A DNA stretch of 64,000 nucleotides, from assembly GCA_046269235.1 (NCBI GenBank), contig JBJZOS010000009.1, forward strand, positions 21,120-85,119. The letters are read 5' to 3'. Source of the DNA: Soonwooa sp032078105 (GTDB taxonomy: Bacteria > Bacteroidota > Bacteroidia > Flavobacteriales > Weeksellaceae). A program made the translations under genes and the position numbers. The notes beneath the pieces are model-generated. The model was not told the origin of the DNA. It saw nothing but the letters and a program-made list of their open reading frames with translations, and did not search any database. Shown here one piece after another: positions 10,286 through 19,216 of this stretch. Numbering within the stretch: position 1 is the stretch's first letter; each line of letters opens with the position of its first letter.

Positions 10286-10342
10286 GCGTGTTTAAGTTAT
10301 AATTTTTTGTTAACCAATCACTAAGTAAAAAATACTGAATTC

Positions 10343-12466
10343 TTATAAGATCATGGTTAGACTGATTCGCTTTCTCGCCGCATCCACTTCTACAACCTTA
10401 ACTTTAACGTGCTGATTCAGTTTTACCACTTCATTCACATCCGAAACAAAACCTTCTTTCAGTTGGGAAATATGAACCAATCCACTTTCTTTAATTCCGA
10501 TATCCACGAAACACCCGAAAGCCGTGATATTATTGACTATTCCAGGAAGAACCATTCCGATTTTCACATCGCTTAATTTTCGGATATTGCTATCAAATTC
10601 AAAAACTTTTGCTGCTTTTCTCGGATCTAAACCAGGTTTTTCAAGTTCTTTTAAAATGTCTTGAATCACAAGTAATCCAATATTTTCATCAATATATTTG
10701 GAAGGCTCTACCTTTGAAATCAAATCTTTATTCGAAATTAAATCCGTCACCGAAACTTTTAGGTCTTTGGCCATTTTTTCCACGATAGAATACGCTTCTG
10801 GATGCACCGAAGAATTATCCAAAGGATTTTTAGCGTCGCGAATTCTTAGAAAACCAGCCGCTTGCTGAAAGGCTTTCTCTCCTAAACGAGGAACTTTTTT
10901 CAAATCTTTCCTTGAGGTAAACGCTCCATTTTCGCTTCTGAAATTCACGATGTTTTCAGCCATTTTTTCACCAATTCCAGAAACATAACTTAACAGTGAT
11001 TTACTTGCCGTATTCAAGTTCACTCCAACAGAATTCACACATTTCGCAACGGTAGAATCTAATTCTTCTTTCAATAAACTTTGATCCACATCATGTTGAT
11101 ACTGCCCTACTCCAATAGATTTAGCATCAATTTTCACCAATTCCGCCAAAGGATCCGACAGTCTTCTCCCAATAGAAACTGCACCACGAACCGTCACATC
11201 GTAATTCGGGAACTCATCACGAGCAATTTTAGACGCAGAATACACCGATGCCCCAGCCTCAGAAACCACAAAAACCTGAATCGGTTTGTCGAAAGCTATT
11301 TTCTTGATGAAAAATTCTGTTTCGCGGGAAGCCGTTCCGTTGCCGATAGAAATCGCTTCAATATTATAAGCATTTACCATGGAACGGATTTTCTTCATCG
11401 CCATTCCAGACTCGTTTTGCGGAGCGTGAGGATAAATATTTTCATTGTGCAACAAATCTCCTTTTTCATCCAAACAAACCACTTTACAACCCGTTTTAAA
11501 ACCTGGATCGATAGCTAAAATTCGTTTTTCCCCGAGCGGAGAAGCCAAAAGAAGCTGTTTAAGATTTTCAGAAAAAATATCAATGGCTTTTTGATCGGCT
11601 TTTAGCTTGGCTTCCTGCAGAACTTCATTAGACAATGCTGGTTCTAAAAGTCTTTTGAATGAATCTTTGGCAGCAAGTTGAATTTGCTCAGAACATTCGT
11701 TTTTTGATTTTATAACAGATTTTTCGATAATATTTTGAGCTTCCTCTTTATCGATCTCAATTTTCACTTTAACAAAACCTTCCGCTTCCGCTCTTAACAT
11801 CGCTAACAAACGGTGAGAAGGAATTTTGAACAAACTTTCTTCCCAATCAAAATACTGATTGAATTTTTGTGCCGACTCCTCTTCTTTTTTTGCTTTCAGC
11901 ACTTTTGAAGTAATCACAGATTTGCGTTGGAAAAGATTTCGAAGCTGTTTCCTGATGTACAAATGCTCGTTCAACCATTCTGCAATAATATCTCGAGCGC
12001 CTTGCAAAGCTTCTTCTTCAGAGAAAATTTCAGAATTAATATATTTTGAAGCAATAGATTCAATATTGTTGGCATTTTGAGCCATAATAATTTTCGCCAA
12101 GGGTTCTAAGCCTTTTTTTCTCGCCACATCAGCTTTTGTACTTTTCTTCTTTTTGAACGGCAAATACAAATCTTCCAAATACTGCAAATCAAAAGAATTT
12201 TCAATTTTTTCTTTCAAATCTGGAGTCAAAGCATTTTGCTCTTCAATAGATTTTAAAATACTTTCTTTTCTTTTTACAATTTCATCAAATATTTTTGAAG
12301 TTTTAGCAATTTGTTCAATCTGAACTTCATCCAAATTTCCAGTTTTATCCTTACGATATCGCGCAATGAATGGAATGGTACAATCCTCGGAAAGCAATTG
12401 CAAAGTGGACTGAATATTTTTTTCTGAAATCTGTGAAAGTTGATGAATGTATTGCTGTTTTGTCAT
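10343..12466 (-). CDS. tex: Tex family S1 RNA-binding protein
   Basis: A 707-residue homologue of the transcription accessory protein Tex, of the usual length. Order of parts: helical N-terminal region; YqgF-like RNase H-fold domain (about residues 320-450, LAIDPGFKTGCKVVCLDEKG); helix-hairpin-helix segment (ASKSLLSYVSGIGEKMAENIV); C-terminal S1 domain (about 640-707, GMVLPGIVNNITAFGCFVDIGIKESGLVHIS). Tex binds nucleic acid and acts at transcription/RNA quality control in other bacteria. Here it separates the surface-protein genes from rpoB, a position not usual for it. It is preceded by a terminator. Confidence 0.95.
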   Translation of the reverse strand: MTKQQYIHQLSQISEKNIQSTLQLLSEDCTIPFIARYRKDKTGNLDEVQIEQIAKTSKIFDEIVKRKESILKSIEEQNALTPDLKEKIENSFDLQYLEDLYLPFKKKKSTKADVARKKGLEPLAKIIMAQNANNIESIASKYINSEIFSEEEALQGARDIIAEWLNEHLYIRKQLRNLFQRKSVITSKVLKAKKEEESAQKFNQYFDWEESLFKIPSHRLLAMLRAEAEGFVKVKIEIDKEEAQNIIEKSVIKSKNECSEQIQLAAKDSFKRLLEPALSNEVLQEAKLKADQKAIDIFSENLKQLLLASPLGEKRILAIDPGFKTGCKVVCLDEKGDLLHNENIYPHAPQNESGMAMKKIRSMVNAYNIEAISIGNGTASRETEFFIKKIAFDKPIQVFVVSEAGASVYSASKIARDEFPNYDVTVRGAVSIGRRLSDPLAELVKIDAKSIGVGQYQHDVDQSLLKEELDSTVAKCVNSVGVNLNTASKSLLSYVSGIGEKMAENIVNFRSENGAFTSRKDLKKVPRLGEKAFQQAAGFLRIRDAKNPLDNSSVHPEAYSIVEKMAKDLKVSVTDLISNKDLISKVEPSKYIDENIGLLVIQDILKELEKPGLDPRKAAKVFEFDSNIRKLSDVKIGMVLPGIVNNITAFGCFVDIGIKESGLVHISQLKEGFVSDVNEVVKLNQHVKVKVVEVDAARKRISLTMIL

Positions 12467-12543
12467 TTTGAAATCTAAAGAAATGCGAAGATAAGATTTT
12501 ACCGTTACAAGTCTTTATTATTGGACACTAATGTTGTGTGAGC

Positions 12544-12581
12544 AATAAAAATCCGTTTCATAAAATCATGAAACGGATTTT
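12544..12581 (-). terminator. Terminator upstream of tex
   Basis: The arms AAAATCCGTTTCAT and ATGAAACGGATTTT (plus 12548-12561 and 12568-12581) form a perfect 14-bp stem, and on the minus strand the last four stem bases are T and are followed by TTATTG. It ends the transcript of the surface-protein genes before tex. Confidence 0.85.
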
Positions 12582-12629
12582 AAAGTAAAATATTTAATTC
12601 ATGCCATAACCAACACCTAAAATATAGGG

Positions 12630-13181
12630 TTAATTACTAGCAGGTTCCCAAAACGACCATTTGCTGCCATTATAAACAGCAAGGCGTTTTGCACCTGCTT
12701 TATTAACATAAACCATCATACCCGGCGAAGGGCTTGGGATATTGTTAACATCCGAAACCTGGGGTAAAACCATTGCTTTTGTATTTGATTCTAAAACCAA
12801 AACCCCATCGTTCACGGCTGTAGAAGTTGCGCCAATAATGGTTTTAGCTGTTACAGCTTCAGAGACCTGAGCCGTTGTTGGCTGGCTGGATAAAACAGTT
12901 GTTATGTTTGCGCCTTGCCCACTAAGATCTACCCAACCACCGTTATAATATTTCACTCTCGCATCTGAGGAATTAGAAGCATCTAAAACGATAGCACCTT
13001 GTGTTGGGCTACTTGCTAAAGTCCGAACATAAGGAAGAATCAAGCCTTTGTTATTGGTATTTGCAAACTCCAACAAAACCGACGTTTTATTGCTTGCAGT
13101 GCCTATATTATCTCCAATAATTACTTGAGAAAACAGTGTCCCCGAAAATACTACTGTTATTATGATTAATAAATTTTTCAT
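12630..13181 (-). CDS. Secreted protein with two copies of a short Bacteroidota surface module
   Basis: 183 residues with a signal peptide (MKNLLIIITVVFSGTLFSQ). The mature part contains two related units of about 55 residues: near 35-92 (LEFANTNNKGLILPYVRT ... KYYNGGWVDLS) and near 125-180 (LESNTKAMVLPQVSDV ... MMVYVNKAGAKR ... YNGSKWSFW). The pattern is L-x-SNTKG-x-x-x-P-R/Q, then P-x-x-GMMVY, then YNG-x-W. The same unit ends the large neighbour at 13,257-15,641, so they probably share a surface or assembly role. No enzyme motif is visible. The function is unknown. Confidence 0.75.
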   Translation of the reverse strand: MKNLLIIITVVFSGTLFSQVIIGDNIGTASNKTSVLLEFANTNNKGLILPYVRTLASSPTQGAIVLDASNSSDARVKYYNGGWVDLSGQGANITTVLSSQPTTAQVSEAVTAKTIIGATSTAVNDGVLVLESNTKAMVLPQVSDVNNIPSPSPGMMVYVNKAGAKRLAVYNGSKWSFWEPASN

Positions 13182-13256
13182 TTTTAATGATATTTAATGT
13201 TAAAATAGGATTCAAGAAGCATCCTTATTATGCAGATGCTTCTTTCCCACTAATTA

Positions 13257-15641
13257 TTACGGACAAGCGGGTTTGTTGAAACATTTCCAAGCACCGTCTG
13301 AGTAAATTTTCAAACATTTGCTGAAGGTATCATAAACCATCATTCCTTCAACAGGATTTGTAATTTTTGTAATATAATTAGATGCCGCAGATTGTGCAGG
13401 GTCAGATGTCATTCTTGTAATCACCAAACCTTTGGTATTGGATTCTAATACAGTGTACGCCGAATTTCTAATCATCGGCCAGTTTCCGTTGTCGGCGCCA
13501 GCTCTTTTCAACAAGGTAATACCGTGTACCACTGGGACTCCAGCATTTGTTGTATTTGGATTATTATAACACGCAAGTGTTACTAGTACAGCATCATTGC
13601 TCTTAATATTATTACAAGAACCTCCTAATCCATTATTAGCACATTCAGATTGAGCGCTTGTTGGAAGCGTATTAATATTGGGATCCGTAGCATCAGGATC
13701 TGTAACATCATTGGTACGCAGAATTGCTGCTTCTACAAATTGATTTCCTGCTGTTGCAGTATTACTTACCGTTACTGTAATAACGTATGTAATTTCACAA
13801 CCATTTGGGAGGTTAAGAGACGAAGAATAGGTATTTGAACCTGCATTATAACTCAATGCCACACTTTCGCTTCCGCATCCATTTGCAATAAACTGAATAT
13901 TTTGAGGCGACAAACCACTCGGAATTTTAAAGGTAAAAGGAGCGCCCGTTACATCACTTGGCCCCCCATTTTTCACTTTCACAGTATAGGCTACTGCATC
14001 ACCTTGATGAAGGTTTGTTTGATCAGGAGTTATTGAAGAAACCATTAAATCTGCACTTTTTACTACAACACTTGCTGTTACTGATGTTTCTTGACCTTTA
14101 ATAAATGTCCACGTATCAATAGCTCGCATATCTCCAAATTGCCCAGAAGTCCCTGATCCTCCAACTCCCCAGATATGACCATTTGTATTACTGCTAAGTC
14201 CCGTACTATTTGCAGGTGGCAAATGGCTGTTGTTTTTAGGATTTGGATTAGAACCATTTGACGCATTTGGGATATTACTATCATTCCAATAAACAATATC
14301 TGAAACAACTTGATTCAAATTGGCATAATTCAATAATTCCACAATGGTTCCAAATCTATTGTATTCCATATCCATATAAGGGAAATGCACTTCTGCACCT
14401 TGTAATCTGATGGTAATTGTAACCGGAAACGTGCCTACTGGGGATGCGTTATTAGCACCATCTTTGCCATCCCAATAAATTTGATTTAATCCTGCTGAAG
14501 AAGCTCCTGTGAGTACACGGGTTACAAAACTGGGGTTTGCAGGAGTACCCGTAATTGATATGGTGTAATTGCCTTGCACATCTGCATTGAATTTAATATA
14601 ACCTCCTTTATTACTCACCTGCCCCGGAGTACCTTCAACCCCGGTTAAGGTTACATTACTAACTTGCGGTGTCACCACGGTGTTTTTCAACCATGTTGTA
14701 TTACCAGGAACTGCACCAACAGATGAAGCAGGCAAATCTGAGCTTGGCAAAGTATAAAACATTTTGTGAGTAATGTTTTGGTTAGTATCTGCATTGTTTG
14801 GGTTTTGCACTTTTCCCGCCAAATGTGATGCTGAGGAGCTCGTCAAACTCTGATAAATAGGGAGCTGAGTATTGGCATCCAAAAAACCATTGTTATTTAC
14901 AAAAAAAGTAAAGTAAATACCATTATTTCCATTATTGCTCACCCGGTAGGTATAGCCATCTTTGGTAAGAGTGTATAATTTCCCATAAAAGCCATTAGAA
15001 TTAACTTGCGATATTCCGTTCGTTAAATTTAAAACATTAGTATAAACCCTTCCAGGAATAAATGCAGTATTGCCGGGGTTGATTACTGAAACGTCCCAAG
15101 CCATAATACCTGCATCACCAGTACTTTGAGTCCAATTAGCGTTTGCATTAAAAGTAGCTTGGGGATCACTTGTTCCTCTTGCTACAAATTCTACCCTATA
15201 AATTCCATCACCTCCATTAGGTACTAAATAATAGATAGGTGTATATCTATTCCCACCAGTTTGTCCAGATAATTGCGGACCTGCTAACTCTGCCGTACGA
15301 TTAGTTATTACTCCAGTAGAAGCATTATCAACTACTAGAGCTCCATTTGGAGAATACAATCTTATTTTGGCATTTCCTCCGGTATTTTGTGCACTAGAAG
15401 CCATTGTTATCCTTTCACCAGCTTTGGCATAAACATAATGAAATCCTTGGTTTGGAAAAGGCCAGTTAACCGTAGGTGCGTTGCTGGATCGAAGATAGGC
15501 TCGTACACCTGTAGCTCCGGATGGATAAAGATCTTTGGATCCATCGGCAAACAGAGAATTACTACAGAGAATGGTGGCAAAAATCATCATTACGCGAAAT
15601 AAACTTAGAGATTTTTGACATGAGTATATTATTAATTTCAT
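13257..15641 (-). CDS. Large secreted DUF11-domain surface protein
   Basis: 794 residues with an N-terminal signal segment (about 1-32). The N-terminal region opens with SKDLYPSGATGVRAYLRS, a start seen in large flavobacterial surface proteins, and is rich in Asn, Gly, Ser and Thr. A DUF11 (conserved repeat) domain lies at about 530-660 (ADLMVSSITPDQTNLHQGD). The last 65 residues are the SNTKG/GMMVY/W module shared with 12,630-13,181. No type IX sorting domain is obvious. It is the middle gene of a three-gene surface operon between rplL and rpoB. An adhesin-like role is inference. Confidence 0.8.
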   Translation of the reverse strand: MKLIIYSCQKSLSLFRVMMIFATILCSNSLFADGSKDLYPSGATGVRAYLRSSNAPTVNWPFPNQGFHYVYAKAGERITMASSAQNTGGNAKIRLYSPNGALVVDNASTGVITNRTAELAGPQLSGQTGGNRYTPIYYLVPNGGDGIYRVEFVARGTSDPQATFNANANWTQSTGDAGIMAWDVSVINPGNTAFIPGRVYTNVLNLTNGISQVNSNGFYGKLYTLTKDGYTYRVSNNGNNGIYFTFFVNNNGFLDANTQLPIYQSLTSSSASHLAGKVQNPNNADTNQNITHKMFYTLPSSDLPASSVGAVPGNTTWLKNTVVTPQVSNVTLTGVEGTPGQVSNKGGYIKFNADVQGNYTISITGTPANPSFVTRVLTGASSAGLNQIYWDGKDGANNASPVGTFPVTITIRLQGAEVHFPYMDMEYNRFGTIVELLNYANLNQVVSDIVYWNDSNIPNASNGSNPNPKNNSHLPPANSTGLSSNTNGHIWGVGGSGTSGQFGDMRAIDTWTFIKGQETSVTASVVVKSADLMVSSITPDQTNLHQGDAVAYTVKVKNGGPSDVTGAPFTFKIPSGLSPQNIQFIANGCGSESVALSYNAGSNTYSSSLNLPNGCEITYVITVTVSNTATAGNQFVEAAILRTNDVTDPDATDPNINTLPTSAQSECANNGLGGSCNNIKSNDAVLVTLACYNNPNTTNAGVPVVHGITLLKRAGADNGNWPMIRNSAYTVLESNTKGLVITRMTSDPAQSAASNYITKITNPVEGMMVYDTFSKCLKIYSDGAWKCFNKPACP

Positions 15642-15739
15642 GAATTTGTGTGTTTTGTTAATATTTTGTATTAAAAAAAATGAAAACTATAAAAAAGTAA
15701 ATTGTTTGTATATAATGTCATTTAGAAATAATTTTTATA

Positions 15740-16330
15740 TTAACAAGTAGGTGGCGGCCTGGAAAACAAAAATTGGGATAACTCTTCTGTTCTTGCAAAA
15801 TCTGCCGTATAAATGTTCATTAAATAGGTAAACACAGGAATATTACGCGCAACAACATAATAAACAACGATATTCTTTGAAAAAAAAGTAAGAGAAATTA
15901 CCGAGTTTTTAGTATTGGTAAAAGTAGCTTTATTAAAAAAATCTTCTAATTTGGTACTTTTAAAAACAAATCTGGGCGCAGGACTTTTCGGGAGATTTTT
16001 AATTTGATTTTTAGATTCTTCCTTGGAAACGGGTATCTGTTTCTTGATTTTAACCGTTCGAACTTCTTTAGCAATTTTGTCATCCAAAGAATCATTTATC
16101 TTTACAACTTTTGAGTTAGTTGCCTCTCCTATTTCAATTACAATAGAAGCACCCGAAACATAAATTATAGGTTGTTGGTCTTGCTGCGGCTCATTAATCT
16201 CTAATGCAGTCGCATTAAAAAATGAAGATATGCAAAGAAGAGGCAACAAAATTAATTTCAAAAACAAGGAATTAAATTTCCAATTTTGGATTATTGATTT
16301 TGTTGCTCTAAAGAATAATTTTTCTTTCAA
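15740..16330 (-). CDS. Hypothetical membrane-anchored/secreted protein ending in SRPPPTC
   Basis: 196 residues, no family recognised with certainty. A hydrophobic segment at about 22-43 looks like a signal peptide. A basic, Lys-rich middle part and a C-terminal SRPPPTC motif follow. The only start available after an in-frame TGA is TTG at 16,328-16,330, so the start is uncertain. A promoter-like TACCTTTG lies 51-58 bases upstream. It is the first gene of the surface group and lies 98 bases before the DUF11 gene. Similar short proteins with RPPP tails next to DUF11-type surface genes are familiar to me from Chryseobacterium, but that is memory, not a search. Confidence 0.6.
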   Translation of the reverse strand: MKEKLFFRATKSIIQNWKFNSLFLKLILLPLLCISSFFNATALEINEPQQDQQPIIYVSGASIVIEIGEATNSKVVKINDSLDDKIAKEVRTVKIKKQIPVSKEESKNQIKNLPKSPAPRFVFKSTKLEDFFNKATFTNTKNSVISLTFFSKNIVVYYVVARNIPVFTYLMNIYTADFARTEELSQFLFSRPPPTC

Positions 16331-16861
16331 GCTTGTGTTTGTGTTTTTTTCAAATCATTTCTTAAAGAAATAATTTTTATCAAAGGTAATAAACACAAAG
16401 GATATTCTGCACAAGAAATTCTAAAATATGTTCTATTTTACAACAAAAAGGGTGAAAACACCTTTTTTAAAATTTCAAAAACTCTCAATTCACAATAAAT
16501 TATTCATTATAAAATCAGTTTTATTTTATAATTATTAATAACTAATTAATTATTGAAAAAAAAATAGTAATCATAACACTAACTTATTGATAATTTAATT
16601 TTAACTAAACTAACAAAATTTGATTTATCATAATGAATAAATTTGTTAATTTTTGTTAATTAAATTCTACAGAAATATAAAATAATGCCATGTTATTCTT
16701 CATTTACAGACCTTCTAATTAATAAAAAAATCTATTTTATAAAAAAAATCAGCCTGTCGAAGGTCATTTTTAAATTAAAAATTTTTGCTTTTCGGGGGAT
16801 TCTCATCTTTGTATTATATCATTGTACAGTTTTTAGGGTTACTATTGAAAATATATGAAAA
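16331..16861. other. AT-rich gap with no gene (about 530 bases)
   Basis: Between the first surface gene and the rplL terminator. Very AT-rich with short A and T runs, and every frame is interrupted. The only signal is TACCTTTG on the minus strand (16,381-16,388), a candidate -7 box for the surface-gene transcript; its -33 TTG is 23 bases away, longer than usual. Confidence 0.6.
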
Positions 16862-16892
16862 CAAAAAAAACCCTCACTTTTCAGTAAGGGTT
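16862..16892 (-). terminator. Terminator of the rplKAJL operon
   Basis: On the minus strand AACCCTTAC pairs with GTGAGGGTT (9 bp, one G-T pair) and a run of T follows. It lies 23 bases after rplL and should stop transcription before the surface genes and rpoB. Confidence 0.9.
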
Positions 16893-16914
16893 ATTTTGAT
16901 TGGTGAGGAAGGAA

Positions 16915-17283
16915 TTACTTCAATTCAACTTCAGCACCAGCTTCTTCTAATTGCTTCTTAAGCGCTTCAGCTTCGTCTTTAGATACACCTTCTTTGATTG
17001 TTGAAGGCGCTCCGTCTACGATATCTTTAGCTTCTTTAAGACCAGCACCAGTTAAATCTTTTACTAATTTAACAACAGCTAATTTAGAAGCACCAGCTGA
17101 CTTAAGGATTACGTCGAATTCAGTTTTTTCCTCAGCAGCATCACCAGCACCACCAGCAGCTACAACTACAGCAGCAGCAGCAGGCTCGATTCCGTACTCA
17201 TCTTTAAGGATAGTAGCTAATTCGTTAACGTCTTTTACAGTTAGGTTTACAAGCGTTTCCGCTAAATTTTTTAAATCTGACAT
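16915..17283 (-). CDS. rplL: 50S ribosomal protein L7/L12
   Basis: 122 residues with the usual layout: N-terminal dimer domain, flexible Ala-rich hinge (AAAAVVVAAGGAGDAAEEKTEF), and the C-terminal factor-binding domain (KLAVVKLVKDLTGAGLKEAKDIVDGAP). It forms the L12 stalk bound to L10 and recruits translation factors. It is the last gene of the rplKAJL transcript, 48 bases after rplJ and followed by a strong terminator, not by rpoB. Confidence 0.99.
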   Translation of the reverse strand: MSDLKNLAETLVNLTVKDVNELATILKDEYGIEPAAAAVVVAAGGAGDAAEEKTEFDVILKSAGASKLAVVKLVKDLTGAGLKEAKDIVDGAPSTIKEGVSKDEAEALKKQLEEAGAEVELK

Positions 17284-17331
17284 TGTATTAATGTTTTGTT
17301 TGTTGAACTTATTTGATTGTTTTGAGTTTAA

Positions 17332-17901
17332 TTATTCTGCGCTAGCTTCAGGAGTTTCTGTAGCTGGAGCTTCTTCTGCGTTTACTTCTTCTACAGCTGG
17401 CGCTTCTACTTCTGTAGCACCTTCTGCTTTGTTTTGTAATGCAGAAACCAATCTTTGGATTGGTGATTGAAGTAATCCAATGATTTCTCCGATCATCTCC
17501 TCCTTAGACTTGATGTTAGCAAGAGTGTCTAGGTTGTTATCACCAACGTAGATTGTTTCTTGTAAGAATGCAGATTTAAGAGCTGGTTTCTCAGCTTTTT
17601 TTCTGAATCCTTGGATTAATTTAGCAGGAGCATTAGCCGTTTCAGAGATCATTACTACTGAGTTCCCTTTGAAAGTTGGGAACATTTCAGAAAAATCTAC
17701 ACCTTCAACTTGCTCCATAGCTTTTTGCAAAAGTGTATTTTTAACAACTTTTACTTTGATATTTTGCTTGAAAGCTTGTCTTCTAAAATCTGAAGTCTGA
17801 CCAGCATTCAATCCTTCAAGATCAGCTACATAAACAACTTTAGCATCTTGTAGTAGATCTTTTATATCTTGTATTACTAATACTTTTTCTTCTTTTGTCA
17901 T
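17332..17901 (-). CDS. rplJ: 50S ribosomal protein L10
   Basis: 189 residues; anchors the L7/L12 stalk to 23S rRNA. The N-terminal L10 fold is clear (KEEKVLVIQDIKDLLQ ... FRRQAFKQNIKVKVVKNTLL ... FKGNSVVMI). The C-terminus is an acidic, Glu/Ala-rich tail of about 35 residues, as in other flavobacteria. It starts 12 bases after rplA, which leaves no room for the separate L10 leader seen in enterobacteria and Bacillus. Confidence 0.98.
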   Translation of the reverse strand: MTKEEKVLVIQDIKDLLQDAKVVYVADLEGLNAGQTSDFRRQAFKQNIKVKVVKNTLLQKAMEQVEGVDFSEMFPTFKGNSVVMISETANAPAKLIQGFRKKAEKPALKSAFLQETIYVGDNNLDTLANIKSKEEMIGEIIGLLQSPIQRLVSALQNKAEGATEVEAPAVEEVNAEEAPATETPEASAE

Positions 17902-17913
17902 TTCTTCTCGATT

Positions 17914-18606
17914 TTAGTTTACAGATTTCGTGTCAATGGCAATACCTGGACTCATAGTAGAAGAAAGGTAGATAGACTTAACGTATACGCCTTTAGCCGC
18001 AGTTGGCTTTAACTTCATTAGAGTTTGGATTAATTCCTGAGCATTTTCCTTGATTTTATCAGCATCGAAAGATACTTTACCGATAGCAGCGTGGATAATA
18101 CCGTATTTGTCAACTTTGAAGTCGATTTTACCAGATTTCACTTCAGAAACTGCTTTACCTACTTCCATTGTAACAGTACCAGATTTTGGGTTTGGCATTA
18201 GACCTCTTGGACCTAACACACGTCCTAAAGGACCTAGTTTACCCATAACTGCTGGCATTGTAACGATAACGTCAACATCTGTCCAACCATCTTTTATTTT
18301 TTGTAAGTACTCATCAAGACCTACATAATCAGCACCAGCTTCTTTAGCTTCTGCTTCTTTATCTGGAGTTACTAAAGCAAGAACTTTAACATCCTTACCA
18401 GTACCATGAGGAAGAGATACAACACCTCTTACCATTTGGTTAGCTTTTCTTGGATCAACGCCTAATCTTACAGCGATATCTACAGAAGCATCAAACTTTG
18501 CAGTGTTTACTTCTTTCACCAAAGCAGAACCTTCTTCTAAAGAATAAACTTTATTCTTTTCTACTTTTGCTAAAGCTTCCTTTTGCTTTTTTGTTAATGT
18601 TGCCAT
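17914..18606 (-). CDS. rplA: 50S ribosomal protein L1
   Basis: 230 residues, full length, with the family signature around MPNPKSGTVT and the two-domain L1 pattern. It forms the L1 stalk near the E site. In many bacteria L1 also represses the L11-L1 mRNA by binding its leader; the hairpin at the start of the predicted rplK transcript is the candidate target here. It lies 5 bases after rplK. Confidence 0.99.
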   Translation of the reverse strand: MATLTKKQKEALAKVEKNKVYSLEEGSALVKEVNTAKFDASVDIAVRLGVDPRKANQMVRGVVSLPHGTGKDVKVLALVTPDKEAEAKEAGADYVGLDEYLQKIKDGWTDVDVIVTMPAVMGKLGPLGRVLGPRGLMPNPKSGTVTMEVGKAVSEVKSGKIDFKVDKYGIIHAAIGKVSFDADKIKENAQELIQTLMKLKPTAAKGVYVKSIYLSSTMSPGIAIDTKSVN

Positions 18607-18611
18607 AATTC

Positions 18612-19055
18612 TTACGCGTTTGTTGGTTTAGTTCCTGTTACTTTCAATCCCATAGATCTTGCAGTACCTGCAACCATAGTAAGAGCTGAATCCATTGTAA
18701 AGCAGTTAAGGTCTGCCATTTTATCTTCAGCAATTTTTTTAACTTGATCCCAAGATACAGATCCTACTTTGTTTCTGTTTGGTTCTCCAGAACCTTTCTT
18801 TACCTTAGATGCTTCCATCAACTGAATAGCTGCTGGAGGTGTCTTGATTACGAATTCGAAAGATTTATCTTCGTAAACCGTAATAACTACTGGTAAAACT
18901 TGTCCTGGCTTGTCCTGAGTTCTTCCGTTAAATTGTTTACAAAACTCCATGATGTTAACACCTGCAGAACCCAATGCTGGACCTACTGGTGGCGAAGGGT
19001 TTGCTGCACCTCCTTTCACCTGAAGCTTAACCATTTTAAAGACTTTCTTAGCCAT
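18612..19055 (-). CDS. rplK: 50S ribosomal protein L11
   Basis: 147 residues, full length. The N-terminal PPVGPALGSAGVNIMEFCKQFN block and the C-terminal rRNA-binding domain are intact. It binds the GTPase-associated centre of 23S rRNA. It is the first gene of the rplK-rplA-rplJ-rplL transcript, with a promoter and leader hairpin directly upstream. Unlike the usual arrangement it does not follow nusG directly. Confidence 0.99.
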   Translation of the reverse strand: MAKKVFKMVKLQVKGGAANPSPPVGPALGSAGVNIMEFCKQFNGRTQDKPGQVLPVVITVYEDKSFEFVIKTPPAAIQLMEASKVKKGSGEPNRNKVGSVSWDQVKKIAEDKMADLNCFTMDSALTMVAGTARSMGLKVTGTKPTNA

Positions 19056-19107
19056 TTTGATTTGTTTATGTGTGAATAATTAATGAATTTGGAAGCATTA
19101 TTTATTC

Positions 19108-19142
19108 ATACCATATTGTTGTCTCACCTAACAAGATGGTAT
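19108..19142 (-). promoter_or_regulatory. Hairpin at the 5' end of the rplK leader (autoregulation candidate)
   Basis: On the minus strand the arms ATACCAT-TTGTT and AACAA-ATGGTAT pair 7 + 5 bp around a single C/T mismatch and enclose a 9-base loop AGGTGAGAC. The promoter predicts the mRNA to start about 3-5 bases before the hairpin. The place fits an L1-binding leader of the L11-L1 operon. Binding itself is inference. Confidence 0.55.
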
Positions 19143-19151
19143 TTCGGATTG

Positions 19152-19181
19152 CAAAATTATAAAATATTTTTGAATCTACAA
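19152..19181 (-). promoter_or_regulatory. Predicted rplK promoter
   Basis: The minus strand reads TTG, exactly 19 bases, TAATTTTG, a full match to the Bacteroidota consensus TTG-N19-TAnnTTTG. The predicted transcript has a leader of about 90 bases. Confidence 0.8.
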
Positions 19182-19216
19182 ATACCAAATCGTTAAAAAT
19201 CAATAAGTTTTTAATT

